A program made the position numbers and the translations under genes. A stretch of DNA of 64,000 nt from Darksidea phi (lineage: Eukaryota > Ascomycota > Dothideomycetes > Pleosporales > Lentitheciaceae). The stretch spans positions 1-64,000 of the forward strand of contig JASJFT010000066.1 in NCBI GenBank assembly GCA_030770425.1, written 5' to 3'. Below the pieces are notes generated by a model. The model searched no databases and was not told where the DNA came from. It was given only the letters and a program-made list of their open reading frames with translations. Shown piece by piece: positions 11,809-23,629 of this stretch; the first letter of the stretch is position 1, and each line of letters starts with the position of its first letter.

Positions 11809-14310
11809 CTTAGGAGTAACAGCGTAACGTCAACACAATCTGAAAACCTATCCTTCAGATTATCAACCCTTCAAGCGATGAAGACCTTTATGTACCACGT
11901 TTGCAAGTACCTGATAGCTATCGTAGCGGTAATGTCCAGCACGTGCCGAACATCCACCGACTTGCAAAACGTCATAGGTACCCATCGCCTCCTAACCCCA
12001 AGCCTTGGCGCCACCATCATCCCCTAAAACTTCCATGACGCCCCACAACGCCGAAATGCGCTCAGACGACAGCATAGAAAGAGTGTAGCGCGGCGTACCA
12101 TGTGACTCAGTGTTCCGCTCTCTTGCCTTCTCTAGCCGTTTCTAAGTTGTTGATGATGTGGAGCTGGAGCACGGATGTGTCGGTCAAAGCACGGGTCGGT
12201 CCGAATTCGTCTAGAGTTGTAGCGGGAAGGATTTTTGTTTAGTTTTTGAAGCATGGATGGGCGCGTTCTCCAATCAAGTGCTAACTCGAAGAGCTTGCCG
12301 TGTGTTATGATGAAAGATGCTGGGTGTTGTCAGGGTCTTGGGCGTAGGTATTTGACTGAGGCCCTGAGAGATGAATTAGGCCGGTGCAGAACTGAAGCAG
12401 ACAAGTGGATGCTTGCCAGCCTAATCCTCAACGATATGAAATGCGGGTATGCAAAGGTTGTGGGCGAAAAAAATAGTGGGGAAGCTAGAACAATAAGGCT
12501 CCACTTTTGGTCCTTCTACGGCGTAGGGTGGGTCTCAAAGTTGGTGAAACGGGCGAATCGGTGTAAGAGAAAATTGTCCTTGGCTTTTATTTATCGGAAC
12601 ATACGTGCTGATCCATATTAATGCAGTGTACATCGCGAAGTTTCTTAGATGACATGTGGACGTGGCGGGCCGAGGTGCGAAGTTTTTGGAAGAGTTATAT
12701 TCGCTAGACCGAAGCGCCAGAAAAGGTTAAAGGCTGGATGCTCATTCTCCGTTAGTATCACCCCTCTTTCTCCAACCTCCGCCTCACCATCACTTTCATC
12801 CCCGCTGTTGCTATTGTCATAGCTAACAGCCTTCAGATAAACCCCAAACGTCCGGTGAAGCTCATGGACAACCTCCTTCTCTGCGTTCTCGCTCTACTTA
12901 TGCATATCATGTACCACTCCCTTCAGGATCCACAGAAGAATATCGCACCGCTGGTTCTACATCACATATTTTCCTTTTCGTCTTTCCTCCCCATCTTGGT
13001 CTTCTAAACTTCTCCTTTCGCTTTCGTGAGTGCCATTTCAACATGGCCAGTGATAGTCGCCGGGTTATCCGTGAACTTTTGCGCATAAGATCTATTTCTT
13101 ATTCGTTTCTCCTCAATTGGATCCAATTTCTTAGAGCCGTGATTTCATGCTTAGATGGTCGTCTTTTTCGACGGCGAAAGTCCGTTGTAACTCCGCGATC
13201 TCCTCGCCCGGGCGAATTTTGGCTCGGCTAGAAGCTCCCAGGCCAGCTTGAAGGCGTTTGTTTCCTCTATTGGCCTTGGTAGCCGTGCATTTGGGGTTCG
13301 AAAGGAAAGGCTTGATTGCGCTGAAGCCCTTCGTTTGCTGATGCAAGTTTGTGCTGTACGGCAAGACCAGAGGATGGGCTACGTTCGCTGAGCGAATTTT
13401 CCGCCTGTCTTTAGAAATCATACACTGGGCGGTGACTGCTTGCTTTGGAACTACGCTTTACGGGCTCCGTTCTGTATTATGCTTCATTGCAACACGCGTG
13501 TCCGCACTCGGCGTGGCTAGACGTTTCACGGGTAATATTTAGTCCGTCATGTTGAGAGTTTGGGAACAGTTGCTTCGCCAGGGGAGAGCCAGCGCGGGTG
13601 ATACTTCCCGTCAGCTGAGGGAAGATCGCGCTTCACCTTGACTCCGTATCGTACAGCCCCGCGAGGTCTGACATAGTCAAGACGGATGGAGATTTTGAGA
13701 AACACGAACGTTACGATTAGAGCTCGCAATATATCAGTCGATACTGTAGGCCTGAATGTTTATTCCAAAATTAATATTATCCAAGTTCTCAATCGCTACT
13801 TACCTCCAGCACAAGACTAAACATTTAAAGCTTCACTTGAGTACTTGACCACCTATAGCTTGTAGCTCGTTGAAGCTTCGTTCATTCTTTTGTAACCATT
13901 AGTTATTAATGCAGAAGGGTGCCTGATTACGCTGCGGAGCTGCTGGCAGCACTGCCGGGTGCTATGAGCATTGGCCCACCCACAGCTTCTCACACTTACA
14001 ACCCAATTAGTAGGGACAAGCAGATTTTCACAGTACTTCGCCTAACCTTCATCATTCTGCGGCTTGAGTAATACAACAACTGCCGACCCAACTAAAGGGC
14101 TCCACGATAACAGTGCCGCCTGCACCGGTGAATAGATGTTTTACTCAATGCGCAAGGCACATTTCAGCCATTCCGCTTTGGTTAAAGGTGACGAAGAGAG
14201 CGTGTCGCCATGCCCCATCAGCACGCCTGTAGCCCTGCTCTTCTGAGAGTACCAAGCCCAAAATTTATAGCCCTTTTTGGCGCAAACATTAAATCCGCCA
14301 TATCCCCAAA
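11809..14310. other. Intergenic region, no supported gene
   Basis: About 2.5 kb between the divergently placed transporter and the first HET gene. Only short frames occur (for example 12253-12621 on plus); none has a recognisable domain. Around 12750-12880 the minus strand encodes an acidic stretch rich in D, S and E for about 50 codons, but it starts after an in-frame stop. The part next to 11808 should hold the transporter promoter. Confidence 0.5.
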
Positions 14311-16061
14311 ATGTCTTCAGTACCCTCCTACCGGCACCAACCGCTCGAGCCTGGCGAAATTCGGCTTTTGCAGCTCCTCTCACGAAAGCCGCATGTCCAA
14401 AACGATACCATTCGATTCCACATCGTCCATACATCCTTTGCGCGATGCTACAATCCCGAATCTTTCTTCTCGTACGAAGCGGTATCCTATGTATGGGGTG
14501 GAGATCGTATGGATCCGGTCTACTGTGACGGTCACGAAATTTTGGTGACACCAAACCTCATCTCCGCGCTTTCAACGCTCCGAGAGACGATGCCAGTATA
14601 TCCAGGTCTTCATCGAACGCTTTGGGTGGATTCAATATGCATAAATCAGGACGATATGGTTGAACGCGGTTACCAAGTTCGACTGATGAAAGACATATAC
14701 TCGCATGCGATGAGGGTGGTCATATGGCTGGGGCAAGTCAAGAGGTGGAGGATTGTCTGACGCGAATCAAAATGGGTATCGGCCTCAAAATGATATCGAT
14801 CCATAGTTAAAAGGTCCTTACCTTGCGGACCGGAGCATGTCGGTGGCCAGAATTTTTGATCAACCTTGGTTCCAGAGGGTATGGGTGATCCAAGAGGTTG
14901 TGTTTGCAGCTAAGGCGATTGTTTTGGATGGAAAGGCGTCGATCAAGTGGGAACTGTTGGTTGATGCTGCAGTGGCAGGTAGAGCAAATTCCCACGTTAC
15001 AGCGCCGCGAAGAATGCGGTGTGATGCTGTCCTTGACATCGAGTGTCTGAGGAATCAAATCCGAAAAGACAGTCATTCGAATTGTGATCTGCAGCTTAGT
15101 GAGTATGACCAGAATCAGGCAGAGATTGCCTACCTAATGCTTCATCGAAAGTTTTGAACGACTATCAATCTAAGCGATACCAACGGCTCAAGCGCGCCCT
15201 TGAAATGGGTACCTTTGCCCGCATACCAAAGGACCTGTTAGCATTAGCGGAGCTATTTATGTCTAACTCCGCAACGGATCCGCGTGAAAAGATATACACG
15301 ATTCTTGGTCTGGCCTCGGCATTAGAGACGGACAGGCTTGGTTCCCGCATAGATGCCGACTATAGTGTTTGCGCCAAGGATTTATTTCTGAAATTCGCCC
15401 GCCTTGTTATATCGGGTCCTAACGGCTTAAGACTTCTTCGGAATGCGAATGGATCGGGGGAGCAATCGTCCAACCTCCCCTCCTGGGTGCCTGATTGGAG
15501 CATGTCTTTGGAGATGCGACCATTAGCAGAGCTGTGTAGGCCAGATTACGTACTCCCTAGACAAAGAGCGATCCTCTTGAAGCAACCAAGTTTAGACGTC
15601 TTAAAACTTATTGGAAAGCGCATAGACACGGTCAAAGCCGTGGGATGTGCGCTCAATGAACCGTCTGGCGAAACCGCCTTGCAGGTTTGGAGTTCCTGGA
15701 CATTGCTTGGGCTGAAACATGGGTGCACGCTACCTATTGCGTTCAACTGGATGGCTTTCTTAGTTCCCAAGATTACAGAGGAACCCAGTACCCACTGAAT
15801 ATACCTAAGCACTGCGGCGAGATTTGTTTAGGAAGGCGATATCTTCTGACCGAGCAGCGGCGTTCCGGTCTCGTTTCCGCGAATGCAAAAGTAGGCGACG
15901 AAATTATTCTATTTCTGGGGGCCGAACTCCCATTCGTCCTTCGTCGGGATGATTCGGGCAGTATGTTCTACATTGTTAGGGAATGCTACCTCGATCGCAC
16001 TTTTGCGGACAGCCTTCTGCAAGAGAAGAAGCATAAACGAGGCGTATATTGCATAAGGTGA
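14311..16061 (+). CDS. HET-domain protein (heterokaryon-incompatibility type)
   Basis: The N-terminal part shows the HET domain: YEAVSYVWGG, then LWVDSICINQ and a KDIYSHAMRVVIWLG stretch, then PWFQRVWVIQEV. Further on come DPREKIYTILGLAS and a C-terminal GDEIILFLGAELPFVLRR block usual for these proteins. HET domains trigger cell death in non-self recognition between hyphae. Frame continuity needs three junctions. One, 15099-15151, is a convincing intron (GTGAGT, CTAAT, AAAG). The others, 14737-14806 (weak GTCAAG donor) and 15685-15788 (GTTTGG donor), are possible but could instead hide 1-nt frameshifts. With all three the product is about 507 aa. The segment between WLG and PWFQ is shorter than usual, which favours some damage there. 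The ATG at 14311 has an AAA context. Confidence 0.75.
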
Positions 16062-16244
16062 TAGAAACCCTTGAATAAGACATTAAGAAATGGAAGTGTG
16101 ACTTGCACATGATCGTACCTATAATCAGTGTGAACACTGAGGACGTAAGGCAGGAAAAACAAAGGTTTATTGTATAGAGTTTAGGCCTACCAAAACGCAA
16201 TACGGTCCCTGCTCCAATCTAACAGCATATTCCGTACGTAGACT

Positions 16245-17050
16245 ATGAAGACCATAAAACGTATGTTAATGCTCGACAATATGCATGCGGAGACGGCAGC
16301 GTGGGTGTGTTACTCTTCGCAACCGCTGTTGGAGTCTACTCAACGATTCTAACACTTATCCCTTTCGCAATCTCCACGCTACCAGACTCACTGGCAAACG
16401 AAGATCAACCTGCCGACACTAGGAGAGCCAATAAACGAGCTAAACTTACACCTGTCGAGGAAGACGTGGGCATGTTCAGGAATGTAAGATTATCTCAGGG
16501 CGAGCTTCCAATGGAGCCTCTTGAGCCTCCGTGTCCTCCTAATCCTTTTGATTACGACTTTCCTGATCCTCTAGTCACCTCTAACCCCCCTGGCCACGAC
16601 TTCGCTGACCACGCACGGGTGCACCACACCCACAACCCACACCCCAGTAGCCTCCTAGACCCTACCGTAGACAACGATACTAAAACCACGCCGCTACCAA
16701 CCAGCCTCTCTAAAAAAGAAAGCTATGAAATTTCAAGATTTGGAACCAGAGGCCCTATTGAGTTCGATCACGCGATGAGCTATATAAATAAGATCAAGAA
16801 CCGATTCGTGGATCAACCGAGTGTATACAAGCAATTCCTTGAGAACCTTCAGGCTTACCAGCGGGAATCGAGGCCGATCCAGGACGTATACGCCCATGTC
16901 GTAAACTTGTTCAACTCAGCTCCTGATCTAGTGGAAGACTTCAAGCAGTTCCTGCCGTTTACTGCTGCTGTGCATGCCGAGGCACACGCTGCTCAAACGA
17001 CATCCGTTGACGCCGACAGGGGAGGGGGAAGGAAGAGGAAAAGAGGTTGA
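16245..17050 (+). CDS. SIN3-like protein with a single PAH domain, 226 aa
   Basis: Residues from about 150 to 215 form a paired amphipathic helix very like PAH2 of the SIN3 corepressor: DHAMSYINKIKNRF, then QESR-type QRESRPIQDVYAHV and EDFKQFLPF. The tail is basic (GGGRKRKRG), a likely nuclear signal; the middle is proline- and histidine-rich and disordered. Start chosen at 16245 (MKTIK), with an intron 16261-16385 (GTATGT, TTCTAAC branch, CCAG) that keeps frame. Without that intron no in-frame ATG precedes residue DVGM. Full SIN3 is over 1000 aa with three or four PAH domains and a histone-deacetylase-interaction region, all missing here. This is a stand-alone PAH protein or the remnant of a SIN3 copy; the frame has no lesion. 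It could bind transcription factors without recruiting deacetylase, but that is inference. Confidence 0.75.
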
Positions 17051-17304
17051 GACCATGTCCTGAAAAGCTATGTGGACGGACACTTTATAACAGAGCAGAA
17101 CATTTGTCTTCGTCCTCCACGAGCTCGAAGAGATTCGAAAAGAATGTAATTTGAAGCAGGGATGGCCTGGTGATGGGAATAGCCGGCATCAAGCTCTTGG
17201 GTTTGGGGCTCGGCGATTCAGCGCTCATTAGATGACCTCAACAACCGCGCCGCGCCAAGCTGTGGCTGGTAGATGTGGCACTGCTTCTCCGCTAGCTGAA
17301 GCAG

Positions 17305-17639
17305 ATACTGGGCAGCAAGATGGAGGAAACAGCAGCTTGGGTATGCTGCCGCATATCGTGGACGCAGTGGGCGACAAGTTGACCATCTTCTTTGACAGCG
17401 GTGTACGGTGCGGTGCGGATATTGCGAAAGCGCTCGCCCTTGGTGCGGACTACGTGTTGATTGGACGGCCGTATATATACGGTCTCGCACTCGGTGGCGA
17501 GGGTGGAGTGGCGCATGTTCTAAAGAGTTTAATTAGGGAGCTAGAGGTGACGCTGCACATTTTGGGCATATCTAGCGTGAGCAAGAAGGATTCGAACCGC
17601 GAAGTGTTGGTGGGGCAGAGGATCTATTTAATAACGTGA
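17305..17639 (+). pseudogene. C-terminal fragment of an FMN-dependent 2-hydroxyacid dehydrogenase
   Basis: About 110 codons match the last third of the lactate/glycolate oxidase (flavocytochrome b2-like) family. RQQDGG stands where the family has GGRQLD; then come IFFDSGVRCGADIAKALALGA and GRPYIYGLALGGEGG, the FMN-phosphate-binding end of the TIM barrel, followed by a natural-looking C terminus. The first roughly 280 residues, including the catalytic tyrosines and histidine, are absent. The upstream sequence shows no family motif in any frame. It is a decayed or transposed fragment and should be inactive as an enzyme. It follows the PAH gene by about 250 bp on the same strand. Confidence 0.75.
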
Positions 17640-18859
17640 AGGAGGTAAGTATTAATTAGAGGTTCCAGGTCGATATTCCCTTGAAGGAAACTACTATTTT
17701 CTTACTTCCTAATTGGAATCGTCCAACCATGTACATAGACAGTCTTGGTCTAGACACTTTCATCGCATACAAGATCAGCTTGTCATCTACTGTTTACCAT
17801 TCTAACGGAATCTTAATAGAGCTGCTCCCTTAGATTATTACAATATCATTTCAACTTACATCGTATAGCTGGTTCAACAGACTCAAATGGCGAGAATTCT
17901 CTATTCTCAATATTTTGTTAAAGCACCGCCCATCCAAAAGTGCTTGGTCTTCGATCTAGTATTGCTTATACTTGCAAAGATAGAGGCACCATTTTTCTGG
18001 GCGCCAAGTTTAGGATAGCTGTGCCCTCTAAATCTATGTGTATGTAATGAATCCTCATTTAGGTTTAGAAGATGCCTACCAAACAGACCCCACAAGAGTG
18101 TCGTGCTGCATCGTATGATGGTTTAGTTTAGATCATCCGTATAGTTTTGCGCGGGTGTATATAGCGACACGACCTCCAATGGGAGGGACGATATCTAGTA
18201 CTACAATCAGAACCCGTCTGTATGCCACAGTGAACTCGCAATATCGTCTTCGTGTTGGATGTGCCACTCCTTTTATCTAGGGCTATCAAGCTCCTTGTGA
18301 AGTGGAGAGGAAGACGCCCAACTCGGCAGTGTACTGTCGCTTAAGTGATTGCAACAAAAGAGGGTATATACTATGTTCTAGCGCGGGGTATCCAGGAAGC
18401 AGAAAACCTTAAGCCCCACTATTGATGGTAATTGCGCACTACGCTGAAGGCTATCGGCCCTTGGTGTACTTAGGTCGTGCGTGATCTTCGCCATACAGTA
18501 GCGTCAGCACCGTCAAGACACCAAGTCGACCTTCAACATAAACTAAGGCTCTTACAGATGGCATCCGCGAATCAGAAGGCAAAAGTATGTGACGCCGAGA
18601 ATCGCACTATGAGGTGCGCAGCCACAAGCCCCGCTCGTTTGCTTCCAGCCACGCCCAGCTCGACGGAAGGGACTCAGCTCACACGTCATGCGCGCATGAA
18701 CACGATATAGGCTTTTCCAACCCCTGGTTGTACATCTTTCATCTCCATCGCACTCTTTCGTATTGTATACAATCGAGGGATATCTTTTGCGATCACAAAT
18801 TTCGTCGAGAAGAGACTGCCATTGAGCAGGCCCGCTAGCAAAGAATTCACTACCCCGCC
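17640..18859. other. Intergenic region, upstream of the HeLo gene
   Basis: No supported gene. A GTATATAG element lies near 18154-18161, and the part close to 18860 should contain the HeLo gene promoter. Short frames here carry no recognisable domain. Confidence 0.5.
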
Positions 18860-20341
18860 ATGTCATCCACCAATGAGAACGGTGACGCCACCGCCCTGAC
18901 GCCCACCAAGGCTGAGATCCTAACCAACGTTCTCTCCCTCGCCACACAATTCAGCACCTGCGTAGAAGCTTTTAATCTCATCCATCCACACAAAGACTCG
19001 GAGCATGCTCAGAAAGTCGCGCTCGCAAAGCTGGGCATCCAGCAAGGACGCCTCCTCATTTTTGGCGATGCGGTGGGGATCTCCTCGCCACCAAAGGCTA
19101 TCGCCCGCCATATGATTCCATCGCATCCTGGAGCTACAAATCCGGATCCAACCCTGCCTGTGCATTTTGCAGATCGGAATCCGAAACTAGATGAAGAAGG
19201 TATTAATGAGAAGGTGCGAGCGGCATTGAGCGAGATTGAAGGCAGACCGAGTCACTTGACGAGGGAGGAGTTGATGGACAGGTATGGACTCAAGGCGCCG
19301 AAAAGGTTCAGCACCATTGAGCATCCAGCCCTAGACACGAACCGTCTTGAGGCGTTCCGCGAGAGGTATTCGCTCCTCCAGGATCTTTCACGACAGAGTG
19401 GAATTAGGTCAGGCATGAAGAGGGGCATGAGTATGACAATGAGTCATTGGACGGTACGAGATGTCACCCGTTTCGAAGAGTTTGTCAAGACAGTGAAGTT
19501 GGAAGTCGACGGCCTCATCGCGTTGATGGGCGTGAAAGAGCAGGTTGATCGCGGGATGCGGACTGATATCAAAGCGATGGCCTGGCATCCCGACCTCTCC
19601 GGTCCTGTGGTCCGCCAAGACTGGGAGAAGCTCAAACTCATTCGCGAAGCTGTGGCCGATGACTACCCCGAGTACGTGGAGGTTGCGGACAAAGCACTCA
19701 ATTACATCCATGAAGAGCTCACTGCGTCGAAGCTCGCAGCACTACGCGCTGAGCTCAAACCACCATCAGCCCCAGCCGTACGGAGGCAATCAGACGCCGA
19801 GAAGCAAGCGGTGGATGTAACTGCACAGCCTGTTAAACAATCGGTGAAGACGCCCGACAAAGAGAAACGGCCCGGCTTCCTCTCAGCCTTCCGCTTCAAG
19901 TCCTGGGGCAAGAGCTCCAAAGGCCGCTCAAAAAGTATCGCACAATCAACATCCGACAACCAACAACCACAGCGCTCGCTCTCTGCCGACATGGGCACGT
20001 CAAGGCCCGCAGGTCAAGACCTTACCTTGGAACCTGTACGCTCGAAGTCGCTGTCCGCGATACCGGATGAGCCCGCACCACTCAATCTCGACACAAGGTT
20101 GCATACGGTCCCTAACCAAGAGGAAAATAAGAGTGTGGAGGGGAAGAGTATAGAGACCAACGGGAAGACCGACGGCCCGGAATGGGATCGCGCGGCTTTG
20201 GACGGGGAGTGGGCCCGAAATGAGTTAACGCATGCCGACACGGCAAATAGTCTGATCGATCGGCATGACATGTACAAAGATTTTGGGAGGATTGAGACGA
20301 AAGACATTAGGGCCAAGTCGAAGGAGGCGGCAGGGGCCTAA
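18860..20341 (+). CDS. HeLo-domain protein (prion-inhibition and propagation type), 493 aa
   Basis: A single uninterrupted frame with an ATG in a GCC context. Residues about 20-250 look like the HeLo domain first seen in HET-s and LopB: LSLATQFSTCVEAFNLI near the start, an ALAKLGIQQGRLLIFGDAVG helix, and a later WEKLKLIREAVADDYPEY segment. HeLo domains form a helical bundle that can insert into membranes and kill cells when a C-terminal amyloid triggers it. Here the C-terminal half (about 320-493) is disordered, basic and serine-rich (SAFRFKSWGKSSKGRSKS), without a convincing HET-s-type amyloid repeat. The protein may therefore act with a partner or be a regulator. Its neighbours include two HET-domain genes and a possible second incompatibility-type remnant, so an allorecognition role is plausible but unproven. 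The gene is undamaged. Confidence 0.82.
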   Translation: MSSTNENGDATALTPTKAEILTNVLSLATQFSTCVEAFNLIHPHKDSEHAQKVALAKLGIQQGRLLIFGDAVGISSPPKAIARHMIPSHPGATNPDPTLPVHFADRNPKLDEEGINEKVRAALSEIEGRPSHLTREELMDRYGLKAPKRFSTIEHPALDTNRLEAFRERYSLLQDLSRQSGIRSGMKRGMSMTMSHWTVRDVTRFEEFVKTVKLEVDGLIALMGVKEQVDRGMRTDIKAMAWHPDLSGPVVRQDWEKLKLIREAVADDYPEYVEVADKALNYIHEELTASKLAALRAELKPPSAPAVRRQSDAEKQAVDVTAQPVKQSVKTPDKEKRPGFLSAFRFKSWGKSSKGRSKSIAQSTSDNQQPQRSLSADMGTSRPAGQDLTLEPVRSKSLSAIPDEPAPLNLDTRLHTVPNQEENKSVEGKSIETNGKTDGPEWDRAALDGEWARNELTHADTANSLIDRHDMYKDFGRIETKDIRAKSKEAAGA

Positions 20342-20592
20342 GCGAACTTGTCACACTTGAAATTCAGTAGGAGGACGAAGGCGAACTGTGTTCGGGCGAT
20401 CCAAGGTTTTAATTGGTTGCATACGTGATCGTGGGGTGATTGCTCCTGGATCCGTCACCTGAGTCATGGCGGACCCGACCTCTAACCTCTCCATCAGCGC
20501 AGCCTTCGTCGATAATCGCATGCCACCCATGCGCTGTGTTAGCACAGTGGGGCCTAAATTGTTTTGAAATAACCGTAACAACCGGAGAGGTT

Positions 20593-21235
20593 TCAGTGGT
20601 GCATGTATACCGTTAAATGATCAAAGTCTTTCTCCGAACTCAAAGTAGCCATCTCGCCGTTCGTTAGTAGCCTTTGGAGTGAGATTGCTCTATTGCGTAG
20701 CTCCTTCGACTCTGTGGCCTGGCTGAGCTTTTCCTTCACCTGTGCGAATTTGAAAGCAGACCGTGCTACGCGATCTTTCGAGTTCGCCCCTTTCCCGAAC
20801 GTTCTCATAGCTCCCTCAGCCAGCTCCTTTCCGTGACATGTTTAAAAGAAGCCTAATTTAGGTAAGCCTCATACTTACGAAGCAGTGTTCATACTCTCCT
20901 AAATGGTAACAGCAACATGTAAGCATGTGTTGCGATCAGCTGTGTCGTTCGCGTCCCCAAGGTTCGTGTTACGAATAGCGAGCGCCTCTGTGCGCAAATC
21001 TCGGGACTTCTTCCACCTTTGCATGTATCCGAGAAGACTTCTTATGTTATGCAAATTGTGTGTGGTAGTCCAGGGCGTCGCTTACCGCGCTTGATTGGGG
21101 GTGTGCTGCACTGCCAGAATGAATCCCACTATACCGATAAAACTTTACCTGGTCTGCGTGTTCGATGTAGCCTAGTGAATCTTGAAGGTGGGTGCTGAGG
21201 CGTGTAGCGTGCTCGAAGATTGGGGTTGATCATCG
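20593..21235 (-). pseudogene. Multi-exon remnant, possibly a fungal STAND/HeLo-like N-terminal domain
   Basis: On the minus strand several short frames could be exons. Near 21140-21220 a helical stretch starts IFEHATRLSTHLQDSLGYI and ends at a GTAAAG donor. Near 20910-21060 comes RDLRTEALAIRNTNLGDAND, and at 20593-20808 a basic helix with KFAQVKEKLSQ ending SLQRLLTN. GT and AG dinucleotides exist between them, but no splice combination was found that keeps one frame throughout. The pattern of long helices ending in a SLQxLL-type segment recalls N-terminal domains of fungal STAND and incompatibility proteins. This is an impression only. It could be a decayed gene or one with undetected exons. 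Confidence 0.3.
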
Positions 21236-21901
21236 CGTCGCCACAGCTCCACGGTCGCAGTGGGCTCTGCGCCTGAATACTGGATAATCTAATCGACGTC
21301 ACGGCAGGTGTTTACGTACGATAATTTGCGTTGATTCTAAAAAATGTGGTTCTCGTTGTTGGGTTTCCATACCTGATCGTGTAGCTAGGTGGGTCATTAC
21401 GTAATCGAAAAAGGTCTAAGTGGGCAGCTGCGCCCTGGGATTGTTCTACCAATGCGCAATGTACCACGGCAAAGGTCAACGCGCGTGTTTGTTATGTCAT
21501 CTGGCTGTCAATGGAGGGGAACTTGTTGCCACCGGTATATACGCGTCTCTATCTTTGACCTCTAAACTTCCTGACTATCGCTAGCCTCCGATGACGCCCG
21601 GCAGCCTCTTTTTCGTCCGCACAAGGATGTATTCTGTCAAAAAGTACATTGCCTACTGTGTGTGTCTGGTCGAGGTCCATCATCCCATTGCATTCATCGT
21701 GGCTGCTACCAATACTTCCGACGGTTTTCCCCGAGCTCAACAGTACGACTTCGAGACTTGCTAGAGTTGTGGCCATGTTTCCCAAACTTTCTTGAACAAA
21801 ATAGGGACAGGGAGAAACACACCTACAAAGAATATTTCAATCACCCGGGCTTAGGGCGTCTCCTATCTCGATCGAGTAGTCACGGCGCAGAGAACAACCT
21901 C

Positions 21902-23384
21902 ATGGATATTCTCCGCTTAATGATCAACAAACTCCCGACAGAGCTTCTGTCGTATATTGCGGAGTTGTCATGGCCATGCGCTTTGCAAAAACCACTGATA
22001 ATCTCGGGGGAAAGTCATTCGCTATTGGAATTTTCGAGGAGGGAGAAGTGCAATGTCATAGATTCCTTAGTGTACACAGGAGGACCGGTCACCGTCACAC
22101 GTCTCAATTTCTTGGGCAGCCCATACGTGTCGAGTCTCAGCATCGAGGAAAAGATGAATAGAGGCCGCCAAAAGATTCCGTCCATCGCCCTTATACGGAA
22201 CGAAGTGGGATTCTTAGACGTCAACCTTCAAGGGAAATTTCTACTATCACAAAGGGGCTATTGGTATAAACGTATACAGACTCGGTCAGATCATCTACAT
22301 TTGCGTGTCTACTACAAGGTATGAGTTCTTTTCAGCTCGTTCGATCTTTCTGACTAGCACAGCACATTATCACAGAGATCGAGATGGCGAGCGTTGATGA
22401 AGAGGCATCTTGGAATCCTTACTGGGACGACCAGCTTACGCCCCTGGTATCTACCTGGTACACTGCTAAGCGCAATTCACCTCCACCTAACTTCATGAAA
22501 TATACAAGATTGAGAGATGATGCGCAGGGAGTTGCTGTTCTGTGCGCTCTTGACGGCATTGTGAGTATCAACATTCATGCCCAGAATAATAAACCTACTA
22601 TTGACGAGGGACCGAATCATGGATTTTCCGAGCATACTGCGTGGATCTATTTTCCTCTTGGCAAAGACGAACTCATCACGGGCGCCTGGATGCGAGAATT
22701 GAACAACGACCTGACACCTCATCATCCCGTTCTTGTGGTAAGAGAATTCATCATCCTGGTGACAGCAGACTTATTTGAGAACAGTTGAGCACCTCTCTGA
22801 AACGAAATTGCACCTTTGGGTCTTATATTCCTAGGGAACACCAGGATCAATATCGGTATCAGTCCCTCATCATCCGAAGCGGTCATCGAGTTACCGGTTT
22901 CTGCTATAACGATAAAGGGATCTTCTCTTCGGCACAGACAAAAATTGGCGTGACACACGCACCATTGTCCATCACCGGTACGTCGCCAGGCGATTGTGCG
23001 CTACCCGACCCACCTTTCCAGGCCACCCATATCCACCCTAATTCCAGGATACCTCAGTGGTTTAAGTCTTCCGGATCGCTCGTTGGAGTTCGCCGTCTAC
23101 GGATATGTGTGGATAACAGAAAACCACATAAACCTACTGTTGGAATGATGCTTGTGTATGCCAATTGCCAAGAGGTATTGGGACAATGGAGGCCTGACTG
23201 CGAGGTCGAAGATTTTGAGCTAGTTGAACAGATTTCTTTTTTCTCTGGAGAGACAGAAAAGGGCCCTTATGTGCGAATCGTTCCGGATAGGAAAATGGGG
23301 GAAGGTTGGAACAACGTCAATCATACCGCAGAAGTTGTGTGGTGGTTCACGCCTAACTGCTCACGAATCGATATCAATGAATGA
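21902..23384 (+). CDS. F-box-like protein of unknown function, 458 aa, three exons
   Basis: Exons 21902-22318, 22378-22737 and 22785-23384 join in frame (GTATGA...CAGAG; GTAAGA...ACAG). The N terminus has a short F-box-like motif (LMINKLPTELLSYIAELSW), the element that binds Skp1 in SCF ubiquitin ligases. The remainder, about 400 residues, is mostly beta-type sequence with IYFPLGKDELITGAWMRE and, near the C terminus, EVLGQWRPDCEVE, a pattern I associate with a large family of fungal F-box proteins. The substrate is unknown. The first acceptor is the less common GAG; choosing CAG two bases earlier would break the frame. The ATG at 21902 was preferred because upstream codons show no domain. Confidence 0.65.
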
Positions 23385-23629
23385 TAGTGTAATGAGATTT
23401 CAGATGGTATTATACGCGTAGTTAGTCCTGGCGAAGAGCATCAACCAGAGGCCGTAACAGGCTAGTAGCCTCTAACAATTAGAAGCACAGCTTCTCCTGC
23501 TTGCGATTATCTATTACATGTTACGTACTTGACAAGCGAGCCGTCAATCCCACCAACTCTCTCAGCCTCTGTAGCCATGTAGATATCAACAATGCATCAG
23601 AATTCTATTAAAATAATACCAGCAATAGA

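Noticed and set aside
12253..12621. 122-codon plus-strand frame as a gene
   Set aside because: No domain, signal peptide or splice partners; average composition gives such frames by chance.
21662..21901. Upstream extension of the F-box-like gene
   Set aside because: The extension lacks an ATG at its start and shows no conserved features before MDILRLMINKLP.
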